Assembly: GCA_016758965.1 (NCBI GenBank)
Contig: JAEPRB010000001.1
Span: 124,001 to 188,000, forward strand
DNA length: 64,000 bases
From: Circinella minor
Taxonomy: Eukaryota > Mucoromycota > Mucoromycetes > Mucorales > Lichtheimiaceae
Direction of reading: 5' to 3'
In this document: positions 49,800 through 62,880 of the stretch, piece by piece
How positions within the stretch are numbered: position 1 is the first letter of the stretch
Layout of the letters: each line of letters opens with the position of its first letter
Notes under the pieces: model-generated
Told to the model about the DNA's origin: nothing
What the model saw: the letters and a program-made list of their open reading frames with translations, nothing else
Database searches by the model: none
Made by a program: the position numbers and the translations under genes

Positions 49800-50972
49800 C
49801 AAGTGAACAAAATGTTTCGGTATGACATGCGTAGTTGTCTTTAAGAGTAATATTTTTTACATATATCGATGTACAAGTAATAATTGACTTTTATATTGAT
49901 ACGTACATATTTATAAACTTTTTTTTTATCAAAGTACAATTATGCAGAATTGTCGGGTGGTATGCAACATGTTAATCACTGATTAAATAGTTGCCTAGAC
50001 GACCATAAAAAACTAAAGTGGGGTTTTCTTTGGGAGAGAAGCAAGAAATATAAAAGAGGGGGAACGCGAGAGAATAATAAATTTGTGAATGCCCGCCCTT
50101 AACCTTATGTATGTATAAACGTGACATCTTTAATTTTATAGGAACAACATTATCATCATCGTGATCATCGTCGCTATTTTTCATCAAAAGTGAATATCGT
50201 TATTAAATACGATTGATCAACGATAATAATTTGGGGAGCTGTATAGTTTCTTATTTTCTTGCTGTTTCCATGACATTTCTTTTTTTTTTTGTTGCTTCTT
50301 ATGATGATGTGTGAAGAATTCATCACACCACATGTTAAATCTGCGTAATTCAACACATGTTGTCTTTCCTTGAAAACCATTTTAAGAGTGATCGGTCTGT
50401 GAAACGCTACACAGAATGTAAAAAAATAACTTTTTTTTTCTCTTTCTTTCTATAGATAATAATAGCAGTTAGTGACCTTATATTTTTACTCGGTGGTATG
50501 TAATTGGTGTATGTGGATGTTTATCTACCTGTGTAAAATAAGAAACAAAGTTGATTTAAACGAAAAATGCTATATTAAAAAAAGACCATCATAAAAGGAG
50601 GTTAGGTATTTTTTTTAAAACACATATTACGGGGCATCACTTTTTGATGGATAGGGATTATATGAAAAACTTTGTTAGTGTGAGTCTGGATCATCATCAT
50701 TGTCAACAACCCCTAATGTATATCTTTTTTTTTCATATTCTTTTTATTACATCTATACTTTCATAAAAATGAAAATTGATAAATAGCTATTGATTTTAGG
50801 CCGCAGTAAGCTTAAAGTTCATATCCTTACTAATGATTATCATAAACCTAAAATACGCCAACAACATTCACTCTTATTGTTTCAAGTATATTATCGTCGA
50901 TCTTTATTATGTCAAACATAAATACAACACCAAACAAAACACATTGCAGTAACTGAAAAAAACCAGCAGGTC

Positions 50973-50996
50973 TGTGTGTGTGTGTGTGTGTGTGTG
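50973..50996. repeat. (TG)12 microsatellite
   Basis: Uninterrupted TG dinucleotide run in the intergenic region; a similar one lies in the second PMT intron (20904-20929). Confidence 0.9.
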
Positions 50997-53209
50997 AAGT
51001 TCTTTTTATAATTACTCTATGCTTTCTTTCTTTGGCTCGCTATCACTCTAATACAATTATTATTGTTCTTCTTCTTTTTTTTTAGAAAAAAAATAATCAA
51101 TTTTTAATGTACGAATATTATAGATGATAAAAATAAAATAACAATAAGAACCATTCTTCTTTCTCTTTTTCACGCTTTATATGTATATCTGTAATAACCA
51201 TAATGTGTATGAAGTAAGTTTGGATCGTTAAATGATGATTTATAATATATAAGATGATCACTCCCAGATACGTATTTTCAATTTGGATTCCCTAAAAATA
51301 AAATTATTACTTGGCGCCCTAAACAAGGATTGTCAGTATCATTACTATCATTCAGTGCGTATCGATTATAAATCATCTTGTGAATACTAGTATTATTATA
51401 TAGAACAAGGTATTATTATAATGAGTACATTTGTTGCCTGTCAGCTTTGTACAACAACAATAATATCAAAGAAGCTTTATCCCCCCGCATGATATGTATC
51501 ACTTTTCTTTTTACTAATAATAGTTCTTTTTGATTATACGGTAATCACAAATTAATATGAATGTTGCTGAGCAGCATATGTCATATTTTGATATTTTTTT
51601 GCTAGTGTTATATACGACAACAAGCTCAAAAACGATATTGATATCCACAGTTTAATATATTCTTTTGCCAAGAAGAATAGTTCATCATTCGGGTATTACA
51701 GTATCTTATTTATCCCTAACCCCCTTTTTTGTGTGTGTTACGACGAGTAAACACAAACAAAAAGCTTATTTTAAGTGCATTACGCTACTTGCTGAGCCCA
51801 CATGTTGAAAAAGTAAGCATAAGCAATAATATAATCATGATCTTCAACAATAATATATAAACATATTTGTATATTATCATACGTATGCATATTAGATTAT
51901 AAGATCTTTCAAAGAGGTAAGATAGATACATGTATATTTAACAAGATAAATGATTTGATGCCTACACTTTACAATGTGAAATGCAAATATAATTATTATA
52001 GGCATATATATATATATATATAGCAACGATCCGAATTACTACCATATAAGGGCATACGTCAAATGTATAACTTGTTGAATTGATTTTTGTTTTGTTGTGT
52101 AATGGTGTTATTATTATCTAAAATGGTTTACTTGCGCCACTCCAGTTCCATCTTTTATCTGCTTCTATACGTAAAGAAACTCTCACTAAATTGCATACGT
52201 GTTGTGCAATGTTGTATTATAGCGGGCTCATACAATTTGCTTCACCATTTGCTAAAAAAGAATGAGACTGATTAAATTGACTTTTTTATTAGCAACCAAC
52301 GCAACTTTATTGTATTTGTAATTCAACGACACAAGTAAATACATTGATGTCATGTTCTTCTTGTCATACATACCTGTAGTCTGCTACGGCACACAAAGCT
52401 GAAGTTCAATTACATTTTAAAAATCAAAAGAATTCCTTTAATCAAGACAATCCGTCAGACGGAAGAAGAAAAAAGTGGATGAAACATACAGAGCTCAACT
52501 GTGCAAGCATGTTATCCCAAAATACTTAACAAAAATTAATATTAGTACTCTATCATGTTTTTTACTCCCCACAAGCAAAGAGCTACATTTATAATATCAT
52601 ATATATAGGGACTACATTCGTTTATTAAATGGATGATTTCTATTATATCCAAGCAAAAGTGTGCCATGTTTTTATGCTGCAATGACCAGAACTTTTTGAC
52701 GAACTAATACCGCCTTTAGCCACATACAATACCATGCGATATGCAGGAAATGAGGTGTACTCCCTTGAGAAAAGTAATAATATTCCTTATATAAACATAT
52801 ATAATATATATATAACTGTGATCAGATCTAGTTTTTTTTTCTCTATCCAAGTCTCGTATTGAAGCTTAGCAACAGTTTTTTTTTTCTTTTTTAAAAAAAG
52901 GAATGGGCTGGTCAATAATGTTTCTATCTTTACAATTTAACTAATAAATACATGCCAAAATTCTGCTTTCCTTGGCGTTACTTATATCGCGGAGTGAGGC
53001 TATGTTTTTTGTGTTACGTTCTCATGCAGCAATGTTACAAACACTTTTCCGCCACTTGCAGCTTTTTCTTCTTCTATACTGTTCTTTCAAAGTCCAAATT
53101 TTTCTCTTTTTTTTTTGCGTCTACTCTATTGTTTTCAACTGTTTATTCGGTAGCAATAGTTACACCCAAATATACATATACACTTATTATTAGACATATA
53201 TAACAAGAA

Positions 53210-54409
53210 ATGACCTATTCCAATGCAGTATTAAATGAAGCTAATCGAGATGCTCATCTTCAAGATCCACGAACCCATGTCGTAAGTGCTGTTGGTGCTG
53301 TAGGTACTGGTAAATCAAGTTTACTTAATGCCATGGCAGGTGAACGTATTTTTCGTACTGGTGAAGCTTATGTAAGCAAAGTCAAAGCAAAAAATGAAAA
53401 CAAAATCAGGGACTTGTATTATAATACAGTAATATAATAATAATAATAACGCGTAACATCACTATATCTGGATGTATGATAGGCAACAACTTTAGAAATT
53501 GAAAGTCAAGTTAGACCATGGAAGTATGCACCTACAACGAAATATGTTCATATGATTGATACCCCTGGTTTGTGTGATACCTCTGCAAGAGATCGACAAA
53601 ATGTACAAGAAATGGTGCGCTATTTTAAAAGTCTTGCCTTTGGTGTCAGTGCATTTTTGCTTGTTTTTGATATTAAAGATATTCGGTAGGTAATTAATAA
53701 TAACAATAATAGTATTTACATTAGTAGTAGTGGTAATAGTATGTTCTATTTCTGTACTTAAGGTGGGTTACGACAACTAATATGGGGGTTTATTATTATT
53801 ATTGTTACTGTTGGTGGTGATAATGAAGATTGGATGCATATACCCAAGACATGCTTAATTTATTTCAACAATTATTGGGTAAAGACTTTTGGAATTTTGT
53901 GGTAATCATATTTACACATGTGGATGAAGAAGTACGTGATGAACTAGATGATGCTATTGAAGCTGTTTTAGATCCAACAGGTAAATAAATAAAGAAAGGA
54001 GGTGTGTGGGGTTCATGTTTTATGTATAGAAATACATGTATAATATCATACCAAATGAATGAGAAACAAGATTCATCTATTCATGTCATTTTTTTTTCTT
54101 ATTGATTTAGATGGTTTTGTGGCCGAATTAACACGTATTTTCAAGTTATCCCCAAAAACATTCGTACCAAATCTTATTTTTACTACGACACAAAATGTAC
54201 GTATGAGTAGTTATGGACAACGACAAATTCGAGAATTATATAATTCCGTTGTACGGTGTGAAGCACGTAACGATCATCGACGATTTAATTGTACGTGGTT
54301 AAGACAAATTTTAGCACATCAAACAGAAGATGAAAAAGATGATTTTATTGTGGGTAGTATTATGGGTGCTTGGTCTTCAATGGCTACCAATGTTTGTCGT
54401 TTACAATAG
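53210..54409 (+). CDS. AIG1/GIMAP-like GTPase
   Basis: Four exons (53210-53371, 53483-53685, 53829-53980, 54111-54409) give 271 residues. G1/P-loop AVGAVGTGKSSLLNAMAGE lies at residues 27-45, then MIDTPGLCDTSARD (G3, DTPG at 80-83), a region FLLVFDIKDIRLDAYTQDML followed by a VVIIFTHVDEE that takes the AIG1 G4 place (FTHxD instead of NKxD), and FTTTQNVRMSSYG. This arrangement (G3 DTPGLxDT, LLV, then FTRxDDL-like) is that of the AIG1 family known from plants, vertebrates and protists and less often reported from fungi. There is no obvious membrane anchor or coiled coil. A distant relation to septin/dynamin GTPases is possible. The next gene starts about 230 bp downstream on the same strand. 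Confidence 0.8.
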
Positions 54410-54638
54410 TAATTGTATAATAAACAAGGGGTTTCTCTTTGTCCCTAAAAAGTAATTTACCTGTCAAATCAAAAAAATTTCCCTTGCAACCTTTTTTTTT
54501 TGTTTTTTGTTTTTGTTTTCTCTCATTTATTTTTTTCATTTCATTCTTTCTTTATCTATCAATATATCATTATCATACACTGCATTTGTTTTTCTTTCAG
54601 AAAAAAATAACTTTTTTAATATACCATTCTAGAGATAA

Positions 54639-57600
54639 ATGAAGTTTGCTCACACCCTTATCTTGAATGCTGTTCCGGAGTGGGTTGATCAATATGTAGA
54701 GTAAGTTTACTAAATAATAAATTAACAAACATCAATTATAAAAAATTGATTATTTGTTTCTTCTATTTTTTTTTGTTTGCTTAGTTATGATCATTTAAAA
54801 AAACTAGCTTATCGAATCGAAAGAGTGAATGTCCAGCGAATGCTGGATCGTCAACCTAGTATGAATCATACTATGGAAGAAGGAAGTGTTGAAAAGCCAC
54901 TGATTGTCCCGTCCTCAATAGCAGCAGGACAAAATCAGCAACAACAATATTTTTCTCGACGTGTATCCATCGCACCCACTTTTAGTACAGCGCTTGAAGA
55001 AGAAGAACAAGGGGAAAGACATAATGCGGATGATCAACAATTTATTGAAGAATGTGATAAACAATTGGATAAAGTGTGTAAATTTTATGAACAAAAAGAA
55101 ACCGAAGTATTTGAAGAAGCAAAAACACTTCGGGCTCAATTCGATGAATTTAATGTTTCATTACCTGATGAAACATTGAATCATGAATTAACTTGGAGCA
55201 GTGCTAATTCTGAGCATAAATTGGAAAAATTGGATACGCTTTTAGCCGGATATACAACAGCACCATTGGAACTATTACCGTCGAGTAGTATGACAAGTGT
55301 AACCAAAGTCAATGGTATTAGCAAAGAGATGGAGGAGAATGATAGTAACGAAAAGTATCAGCATTTTAATGAGCCCACGTCACGTTTATCAGCAGCCAAT
55401 ATAGCATCACCATCAGCCTCCTCTCGTACGAGTAGTTCACCACCACCAGGGGTACCACATCGTCGTCATTCAACATCAAATATACAAAGTGGCAGTCAAT
55501 CAGAGAATGAAATTCCTTTTGTTTTTAGTTCTACGGAGACTCAGCCAGGTGGTAGTTACATACCAGTAGATAACAATTTGGGACGACGGAATACAGTGGC
55601 AGCACCTACTTTCACCCATGGTTACGAACAACATGATTCTAACTGGCTACGTGGTTTACGTTTCTTACGACGTACTGGTTCCAACGCTGAACTCACACGA
55701 AGAATGACTGAAGTCAAAGAGTTCAACAAATATTATAATTTTCGTGCTCGGTGTACTTCAATTTATATTTTGTTATCAGAACTCAAGTCATATATACATT
55801 TGAACCACGAAGCGTTTCAAAAAATTACCAAGAAATGGGATAAGGTTGCAGGATCCAATTTACGTACTGTCTACTGCCATAATGTGGTGGATAAGGCACA
55901 CCCTTTTCAACCAGCTAGGATACAAGAAATTGAGACAGCCATGAAGTTAATTGAGTATATGTATGCAGCTGTATTTACGGGAAATGATATTACAAGCGCT
56001 GTCAGTGAGCTCAAGTTACATATGCGTGATCACATTCATTATGAACGAAATACAGTGTGGAAGGATATGGTGGGAAAGGAACGTGAGGCGTACGATGCTC
56101 ATGCTGTAGAACCTCAACCTGGTTATAATATTCCTTATATCAATATTTTTTTAAGTCGAACAAATTTGAGGCGCATCATTACTCTATTGTTTAGTGTAAT
56201 TGTATATGCTCTCTTGATGAGTTTTGATACAATGAATGATAAATCAGCAAGCAAATGTCTTGCACTTTTGATTTTTGCTGCTTTGATGTGGGCATTTGAA
56301 GTAAGACATCATTTTACTATTGTAACTTTTTTTAAAGGTGTGTGACGAAATGATTTTGTTCTCTACAATTTAATGGACTCATGACTTTATATATATATTA
56401 GACTTTACCGCTTTTTGCAACCGCTTATCTGATCGCTCTACTTATTGTACCCATGGATATAATTAAAGAGACTGATGGCAATAATTTGATGAGTGCAAAA
56501 GATGCCTCAAAAGCAGTATTTTCAAGTATGTTTAATGGTACAATTTCTGTGCTTCTTGGTGGTTTTGCTATTGCAGCTGCACTTAGTAGACATGGTGTTA
56601 CAAAGGCATTTGCTGGTGCTATATTAAGTAAAGCTGGAACTCGACCTCATTGGGTTATCCTCGTCAATATGTATCTTGCTGCCTTTTTATGTATGTGGAT
56701 CAGTAATGTCGCTACACCCGTCCTTTGTTTTTCTTTGGTGCAGGTAAAAAATATATATCAAATATATCAAGTGCTGTATGTGTATAGATAGATGCGTTAC
56801 TAAAAGAATCCCTCTCTATAACAACAACAACAACAAAATAAGCCTATATTACGAACACTGCCACCAAATTCCAAAGTTGGGCCATGTCTTATTATGGGTA
56901 TTGCATTGGCAAGTTGTATTGGTGGCCTCTCATCTCCTATTGCATCCCCCCAAAACATCATTGCCATTCAATTACTGGAACCGAACCCTGGTTGGGGTAT
57001 TTGGTTTGCGGTTGCTCTACCTTTAACAATCATTTGTATTATGACCACTTGGGGGATGCTATTAATTTATTTTCGACCCACCCGTTCTACACCTCGAATT
57101 AATGCAATCAAAAACACAGGATTTGCTCGTCCAAGTTATTCACAAATTTGGGTAGTGTTTGTTTGTTTACTTACCATTGCTTTATGGTGTGGTGAAACAG
57201 CTATGGAATCCTTTTGGGGAGATAATGGTGTTATTGCACTTATACCCTTTGTTCTTCTTTTTGGAACAAATATGCTAAGTAAGACAGATTTAAATAACTT
57301 TTTATGGACTGTTGTAACATTAGGTAAGGAAGGATGGATATCATGTGGACCCACACACACAGTTTTTCATAATCGAATATGGCGGTGGGATTACCAATTT
57401 TACTAAGCAGCAGACAACCACCAACATTTTTCTAAATATAGCTCAAGGTGGAATGGCATTAGGATTTGCAGTGAATAGTTCTGGGTTATTGGACATTATT
57501 GGACATCGAATTGCAGATGGAGTGGAAGAAATGTCTGTCTTGGCCATTTTGTTTATATTTGGTATTTTAGTATTGGTGTTTGCAACGTTTGTAAGTCATA

Positions 57601-58043
57601 CAGTGGCTGCACTTATTATTTTACCTATTGTAAAACAAGTCGGCGAACACCTTCCAGTACCTCATCCAGATCTTTTAATTATAGTAAGTTTAATAATAAT
57701 AGCTCTTTTTGTTTCAAAATTACACAAAAAAGAGAAACAAAAAAAAAAAAACTAAGTTCTAATTATTAGGTTACGTGTTTGACTGCATCGATTGCTATGG
57801 GTTTGCCAGTTTCTGGGTAAGATAACAGTGTCATCTACTAAGGATTTAATAATAAAAGTATTTAATAACCTATATTTATTATATAGTTTTCCAAATATGA
57901 ATGCCATTATGCAAGAAGACCCTACTGGTAAACCTTATCTTTCTATGAAAGATTTCGTTCTTTGCGGCGTTCCAGCATCCATCATCGCTGGGCTTATTAC
58001 AATCCTTCTGGGTTATGGTATACTTAGTGGTGTTGGATATTAG
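54639..58043 (+). CDS. SPX-domain low-affinity phosphate transporter (Pho87/Pho90/Pho91 type)
   Basis: Seven exons (54639-54700, 54785-56300, 56402-56743, 56843-57323, 57442-57683, 57770-57816, 57887-58043) give 948 residues. It starts MKFAHTLILNAVPEWVDQYVDYDHLKK, the SPX N-terminal helix with the basic residues that bind inositol pyrophosphates. The SPX part continues with FIEECDKQLDKVCKFYEQKE and, after a Ser/Pro-rich disordered insert, FNKYYNFRARCTSIYILLSELKSYIHLNHEAFQKITKKWDK (split here for length only). From about residue 470 a DASS/SLC13-type permease begins, LPLFATAYLIALLIVP, ASCIGGLSSPIASPQNIIA (first Na-binding SNT-like clamshell), GFAVNSSGLLDIIG, and a second SxT-like stretch, GLPVSGFPNMNA. 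Phosphate specificity is inferred from the SPX fusion. Vacuolar (Pho91-like) or plasma membrane location is not decided. Confidence 0.93.
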
Positions 58044-58219
58044 TTGTTCTTCCTTTCTATTTTTGTAAGCTTAAACATTCATTCTACCTTTTCTCTCTCC
58101 TTTACACATAGTCATAAAATACACATATGCAATAATAATATGTAACAGTATTTTTAATAATAATAATAATCATCATCATCATCGTTACCCATAAAAATAA
58201 CAACAACAAAAATGTCCTT

Positions 58220-59114
58220 CTAAAGACTCAAATTCATAAACTTTCTCTTTGAGAAACACATCCACCATTTGCTTGGTTTTCCATCCACATAAATTGTTTC
58301 TACTAATCGAGTAGCAAGTTCTTGGCGCAGCTGTTGTACATATTGTCGCATTTGATCTAATTCGTAAATACTTTTATATCAGCTACTGCTGTTTTACATG
58401 TGCATATGTATAAAAAAAGAAAAAAAAAAAGTAATAATGTTAAGTCTTACCAGCTTGGTATCTATCTGAAGGAGCAGCATACATGGCATTCAAAGGGAAG
58501 CCTGGATCACCAGGGATAGAAAAGCTAGAAACAGCCAATGTACTCAACTGTTTCAACGCGTCACCTTGTGGTGTATTCTTATTGATTTTACCGAGACACT
58601 CAGAAATGAAAAGGATCAAATAGATGAGGACGCGGTCTGCATTGCCTTTTATTTCAAAGTTTCGGAACAAGCAGTTAGCACGGAAAAGACTGATAGCTTC
58701 GTCAATAACATCTTCAGCATTTGGATCCGCTATAGAATATTTGCCAAGTTAATAGAGCATATATAGATACTTCCTTGGCGTTCTTTTTTTTTTTTTTTTT
58801 TTTTTTTGTTCGCTGCTTGATGCAACTGGGTTTATACAAGTATATTATGGATGTATTCTAAAAAAGAAAAGGAAAAAAATAAAAAGAGAGCTTACCCATA
58901 GGTGCATTGCCACGATAGCGTGTTTTCACTGGCAAAAGAAACATGTTGCCAACTGATTGATAATCGCCATCGTTAAATTGAGAGTGGTATGCCTAGCATA
59001 AAAAAGAAAGAAAAGGGTTTTTGTTCGTGTGTGTTAAAATATACACAATTCAATAATTTAGGCGCGACATGAAAAAAATAATAAAGAATACTATTAACAA
59101 ATGCTTACTGGCAT
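58220..59114 (-). CDS. ARPC3: Arp2/3 complex subunit 3 (p21-Arc)
   Basis: Part of the seven-subunit complex that nucleates branched actin. Four exons on the minus strand, 59114-59109, 58992-58896, 58729-58451 and 58356-58220, give 172 residues (family about 175-180). The first coding exon is only six bases (ATGCCA), and it joins exon 2 to give [19 protein letters not shown], an exact fit to the family start. Then come [27 protein letters not shown], the core [49 protein letters not shown], and the end [40 protein letters not shown]. Intron 2 contains a 24-base homopolymer. It converges on the SPX transporter with about 175 bp between stops. Confidence 0.97.
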
Positions 59115-60825
59115 TACTGTTTAATAAGAGATAAAATGACCAAGCCAAGTTAGTTTAATTAGAATTTTATAAACATGTAAAGTTATAGATGAAGTTAACA
59201 TACCGAGAAAAAAAAAGAATGTTAATGATGAACTTATAATAATCAACACCAAGCGTTAACAAGAAGAGCTGGACTTTCTTCGGTTGCTTATTCCACTAAA
59301 TGCAATTATTTTTGTTCTCAGCAAAATGGCAAAGGTTTAAGATATCTATTTTACCTTATGCAGTAGTGGTATTAGGACTATGACAACATTATTCTTCATT
59401 TAAACTCTCAGTCCTCATCTCGTTTTTTTGGTTTCCATGACGACAATAATTGATTGCATAAGATAATTTTACGTATAAGCGTCTTTATTGACTTTACATC
59501 CATCGTAATATATATATATATATATACCTATACTTAGAAAGTGACAGATTTTAATACATAAGCAACATATTATAATACACCTCTGGGTATAACTCAACTG
59601 CAAACAATACTATGTATTTATAGTGAAGTAAAAAAGAATTAGATAACGACCTTTCAATATTAAACTGTATATGAAAGTATCGACTGATAGATAAAAAAAT
59701 ATGGTAACATAATCAATAAGTTTGGCTTCCGAAATACAAATGAACCTTGGACTTTGAAAATGAGATACGTACGTATGATATGAAATGAGTGCAAAATCAA
59801 TTCAAAACCGAGTTTCAATTCCCAAACATTTACACTAGACAACCGTTGTCATATCTGGTGTACTATAAGCACAATTTCGAAAAAACAAATATCTACACCA
59901 AGAAAAAAAATTCCTTTTTGTTTTGCACTTTACTAGGTTTCTGTGCTTCATGTACAACACAGCAAAAGAGAACGCGTACTCTTATTCTAAAGTGGTATCG
60001 TGCAGTTAAAAAAAAGTTATATAAATTGATAATTGCTACCTTCAAAAACTTTTCGTTTATATAAACCATTAAATATTCATGGTTAATTATTATTATTATA
60101 ATCGCTGTTTCTGTTATCGCTCATTAAGTAATTATTTATTTTAAAATCTTTAAAGCTACCATGCTGTTTGATTCGGATATGAAGTATCTATGAAGCTTTT
60201 TTTGAAAAACAGCTTCCAAACAGCATGTCTTGATTATAGTGCTTTGCATTGCTATAGCAATAAAAAAAAACTCACATTTAATCTTTTCGATCGTTTACGT
60301 ATGAACTAAAGATTTCCTTTTTTTTTTCCTGCTTCTCTGAATTATAGAGAAGTAATCTGCGGATTTTATTAGTGTATTATACGTATCCACCAGCGATATC
60401 CAGTTAGCTCGAGATAAAAGGACAAATAAAATAGATAAAGATCGTATTCAAAGGCCCAGAAAAACTATCTTATATGTCGCCTAGATACATACTACCTCAT
60501 TTCGATTATAAAAAATGAAATAAAAAGAATAGTTATTCAGAATCAAACATATAAAATGAGAGTAGGATTTGAAACCATCTTAAAACGCAAGATAAATTGA
60601 CTTGTTAAAACAGGCGGGCCTACAATGACCCGTAGATTTTTCAGCCAATGATAATATAAAATTCTAATCGTCGTTTTATCTATCAAACAAAAGAAAAATC
60701 TCTTTCTTTTTTGGCAATCTCACTCTTCCCTACGATTCCCCCCCCTTCCCCTTGTTTTTTTTTATTCTTTTTTGTTTTGTTGGAGAAGAAAAAAAAAGAT
60801 CTAGATCTAGATCCCATATTACCAA
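59115..60825. other. Divergent intergenic region ARPC3 / F-box gene
   Basis: About 1.7 kb, AT-rich, with TA repeats at 59508-59526, a TACGTACGTA at 59766, and a pyrimidine-rich stretch with eight C (60738-60745) shortly before the F-box gene. Three overlapping GATCTA units lie at 60798-60814, just ahead of the ATG. No frame with homology was accepted. Confidence 0.5.
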
Positions 60826-62099
60826 ATGCCTTTTAACATTCTCGAACTCAATAATGAATTATTAACTTGCATTGCTGGTCATTTATCCATTGACGATCTT
60901 AAAACTTTTTCAATCGTATGTCATCGGTTTTGTATCATTGCTCATGACGATGCAACTTGGCGAGAAATGCTTCATAATGAATTTGGTGTGACATATAAAC
61001 TTCCTGATGATACATGGAAACAACAATACGAACGGAAGTGTACTGATCCAAAAGACAATCGTATTTGTCCTCACTTGGGTTTGGTGACAAGAAAATCGTT
61101 GGAACCTTATAAAGGCAATTATAATAACGTTATCAATCGTGCACCTCCACAACATAATTGTGTTATATGTGCCCAAAATCATTACGAATCCGGTCTTTGC
61201 TTATATATTTGTAAAGGCAACAATCGTATACGTAAGTAATTTATATATGATGGATAATGGATAATGCGTGTTTATGGGATGTAATATGTATATTGGATTG
61301 ATTAATAACTTTTATGTATTATGGATATAATAGGTTGTAAAGATTGTTCCTATAAATTTCATGCTATGCAAAAGGGGCGCCATGGTATTTTACTCCGTAT
61401 TCCAGTTTTACAAATGTATTGTTTTACATGTTCTCGGCAGGTAATTATATTATATCGAAGAAATTCTTTTAATATTATTAAATCATTTTCTCTAACATGT
61501 TGACAATATCGATAATAGTTGGGTGAAACGCGTGGTGATGAAAGTGAAGAATATTATGTCGATCAACTATTGGAAAACTTAACACATGATAGTGATAAAG
61601 GACGTGAACAACTTACGAAACGACGACAATGTTTATTTGAACGTGGATTACATATCACTGATTCAGATCGGAAATCCGTCTTGTCATCCACACCTTGTTT
61701 TTATTTTATCGATCGAATGTGGCTTTGGGCTTGGTTTTTGCGATTATGTGATGGAAAATTAGCAACAGAACCTATCACTAATAAAATATTAGAAGATGAA
61801 AAAGGGGAATTGAATCGTGATGCTCGACCTCGCGGTGGATCAACAGTAGCCTTTAGTATCGTCACTCCTCGTTTATGGAACTATTTGGTTAAAACTTATG
61901 GTCTTGTTGGAAAATCTTATCAATCAAGTAATTATGTTTTTGTTTTAGAGTGATATTATAGATTGGGAGCAGAATATATAAAAAAGAAGTTTACTAATCA
62001 TCATATTTATCTATTGCTATTTCAATTATAGACGAGTATCAGAGACGAGAAGAATATGCTGAATTATTTCAGTCAATTGATGATTGGAAACTCATATAG
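60826..62099 (+). CDS. F-box protein with UBP-type zinc finger and DUSP domain
   Basis: Four exons (60826-61231, 61334-61440, 61519-61927, 62032-62099) give 329 residues. Residues 3-50 form an F-box (ILELNNELLTCIAGHLSIDDL, FSIVCHRFC, DATWREML), which would bind Skp1 in an SCF ligase. Residues 81-168 have the order of a ZnF-UBP/BUZ finger: CPHL, CVIC, GLCLYIC, CKDC, FHAMQKGRH, then MYCFTC, which in other proteins binds the free C-terminus of ubiquitin. Residues 230-305 look like a DUSP domain: FYFIDRMWLWAWFLRL, ITNKIL, FSIVTPRLWNYLVKTYGLVG, otherwise found in deubiquitinases such as USP4/USP15. No peptidase domain follows. The combination suggests a substrate receptor that recognises ubiquitin-related ends, but this is inference. 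DUSP assignment is moderate, F-box strong. Confidence 0.8.
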
Positions 62100-62880
62100 A
62101 ACAACAAACAAAATGTCGATCATTGTTTGTCACATAAATATTTAAAATAGATAAATAAATAGAACGCATGTAGTAGATAGATAAATATATAAATATATAC
62201 CCCTTCCTTCCTTTTTTTTTCTACTCCTACTTTATTATCACCATCCCTTTTGTAGCATATTCACGCAGTATACTTCAAATTTCTCTCTCTTTTGTTCTCT
62301 TATTCTCTTGTTTTTTTCCCCGTTAACTCCTTATATATTTCATTGTCTTTCTTTTTCTTCTTCTTTTGATCGATTGATCTAATATGTACATGTGTATAAA
62401 AAAAATCCCACTTAGAAGGGTTTTTTTTCCTGTTTATTGTAATAATACGGGTATTTCCAGTATAAGAGATATTTATTTACTCCCATTAAGGTACGAAAAA
62501 AAAAGTTGAGCTGATAGTGATAATATTAACTCTTAAGTAGTGCTTTTATTCTATATATAAAAATATATGTACAGTACATGGATATGGCAGTAAATATCAA
62601 GGAGTTATATTTATCTAATGTACCTAGTACATTTAGTATTTTTTTTGTGGGGTCATATACCATGTCAATCATCTATACCTACAAAGGTAAAGGCTGTTTT
62701 TTTTTCTATCAATACTATTAAAAGGTCGATGCACATAATTAAGTATAAAAAAAAGAGGTGTATAACTTCTTATATTTGAAGAGCTCAATATGTACAAAAA
62801 AAAATTAAATCAAATAAAGAACAAGAAAAAATGAACCTATTAAAATAAAAATAAATAATTATACTAAAAATAACAAATAA
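62100..62880. other. Intergenic between convergent genes
   Basis: 780 bp between the stops of the F-box gene and the PB1 gene. It contains a symmetric A8-CCC / GGG-T8 hairpin near 62398-62428 that could serve 3' end formation in both directions. Otherwise it is AT-rich with T-runs. Confidence 0.5.

Larger units (their letters stand above)
48938..53209. other. Longest intergenic region, no gene seen
   Basis: About 4.3 kb. Bases 49069-49180 are almost pure purine on the plus strand (a CT-rich leader for the PH gene). Microsatellites: TA at 49777-49799 and TG at 50973-50996. TACGTA occurs at several places. Small open frames exist on both strands, none with family resemblance or splice support. 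The last 200 bp before 53210 is T-rich, as is usual ahead of a fungal start. Confidence 0.5.
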
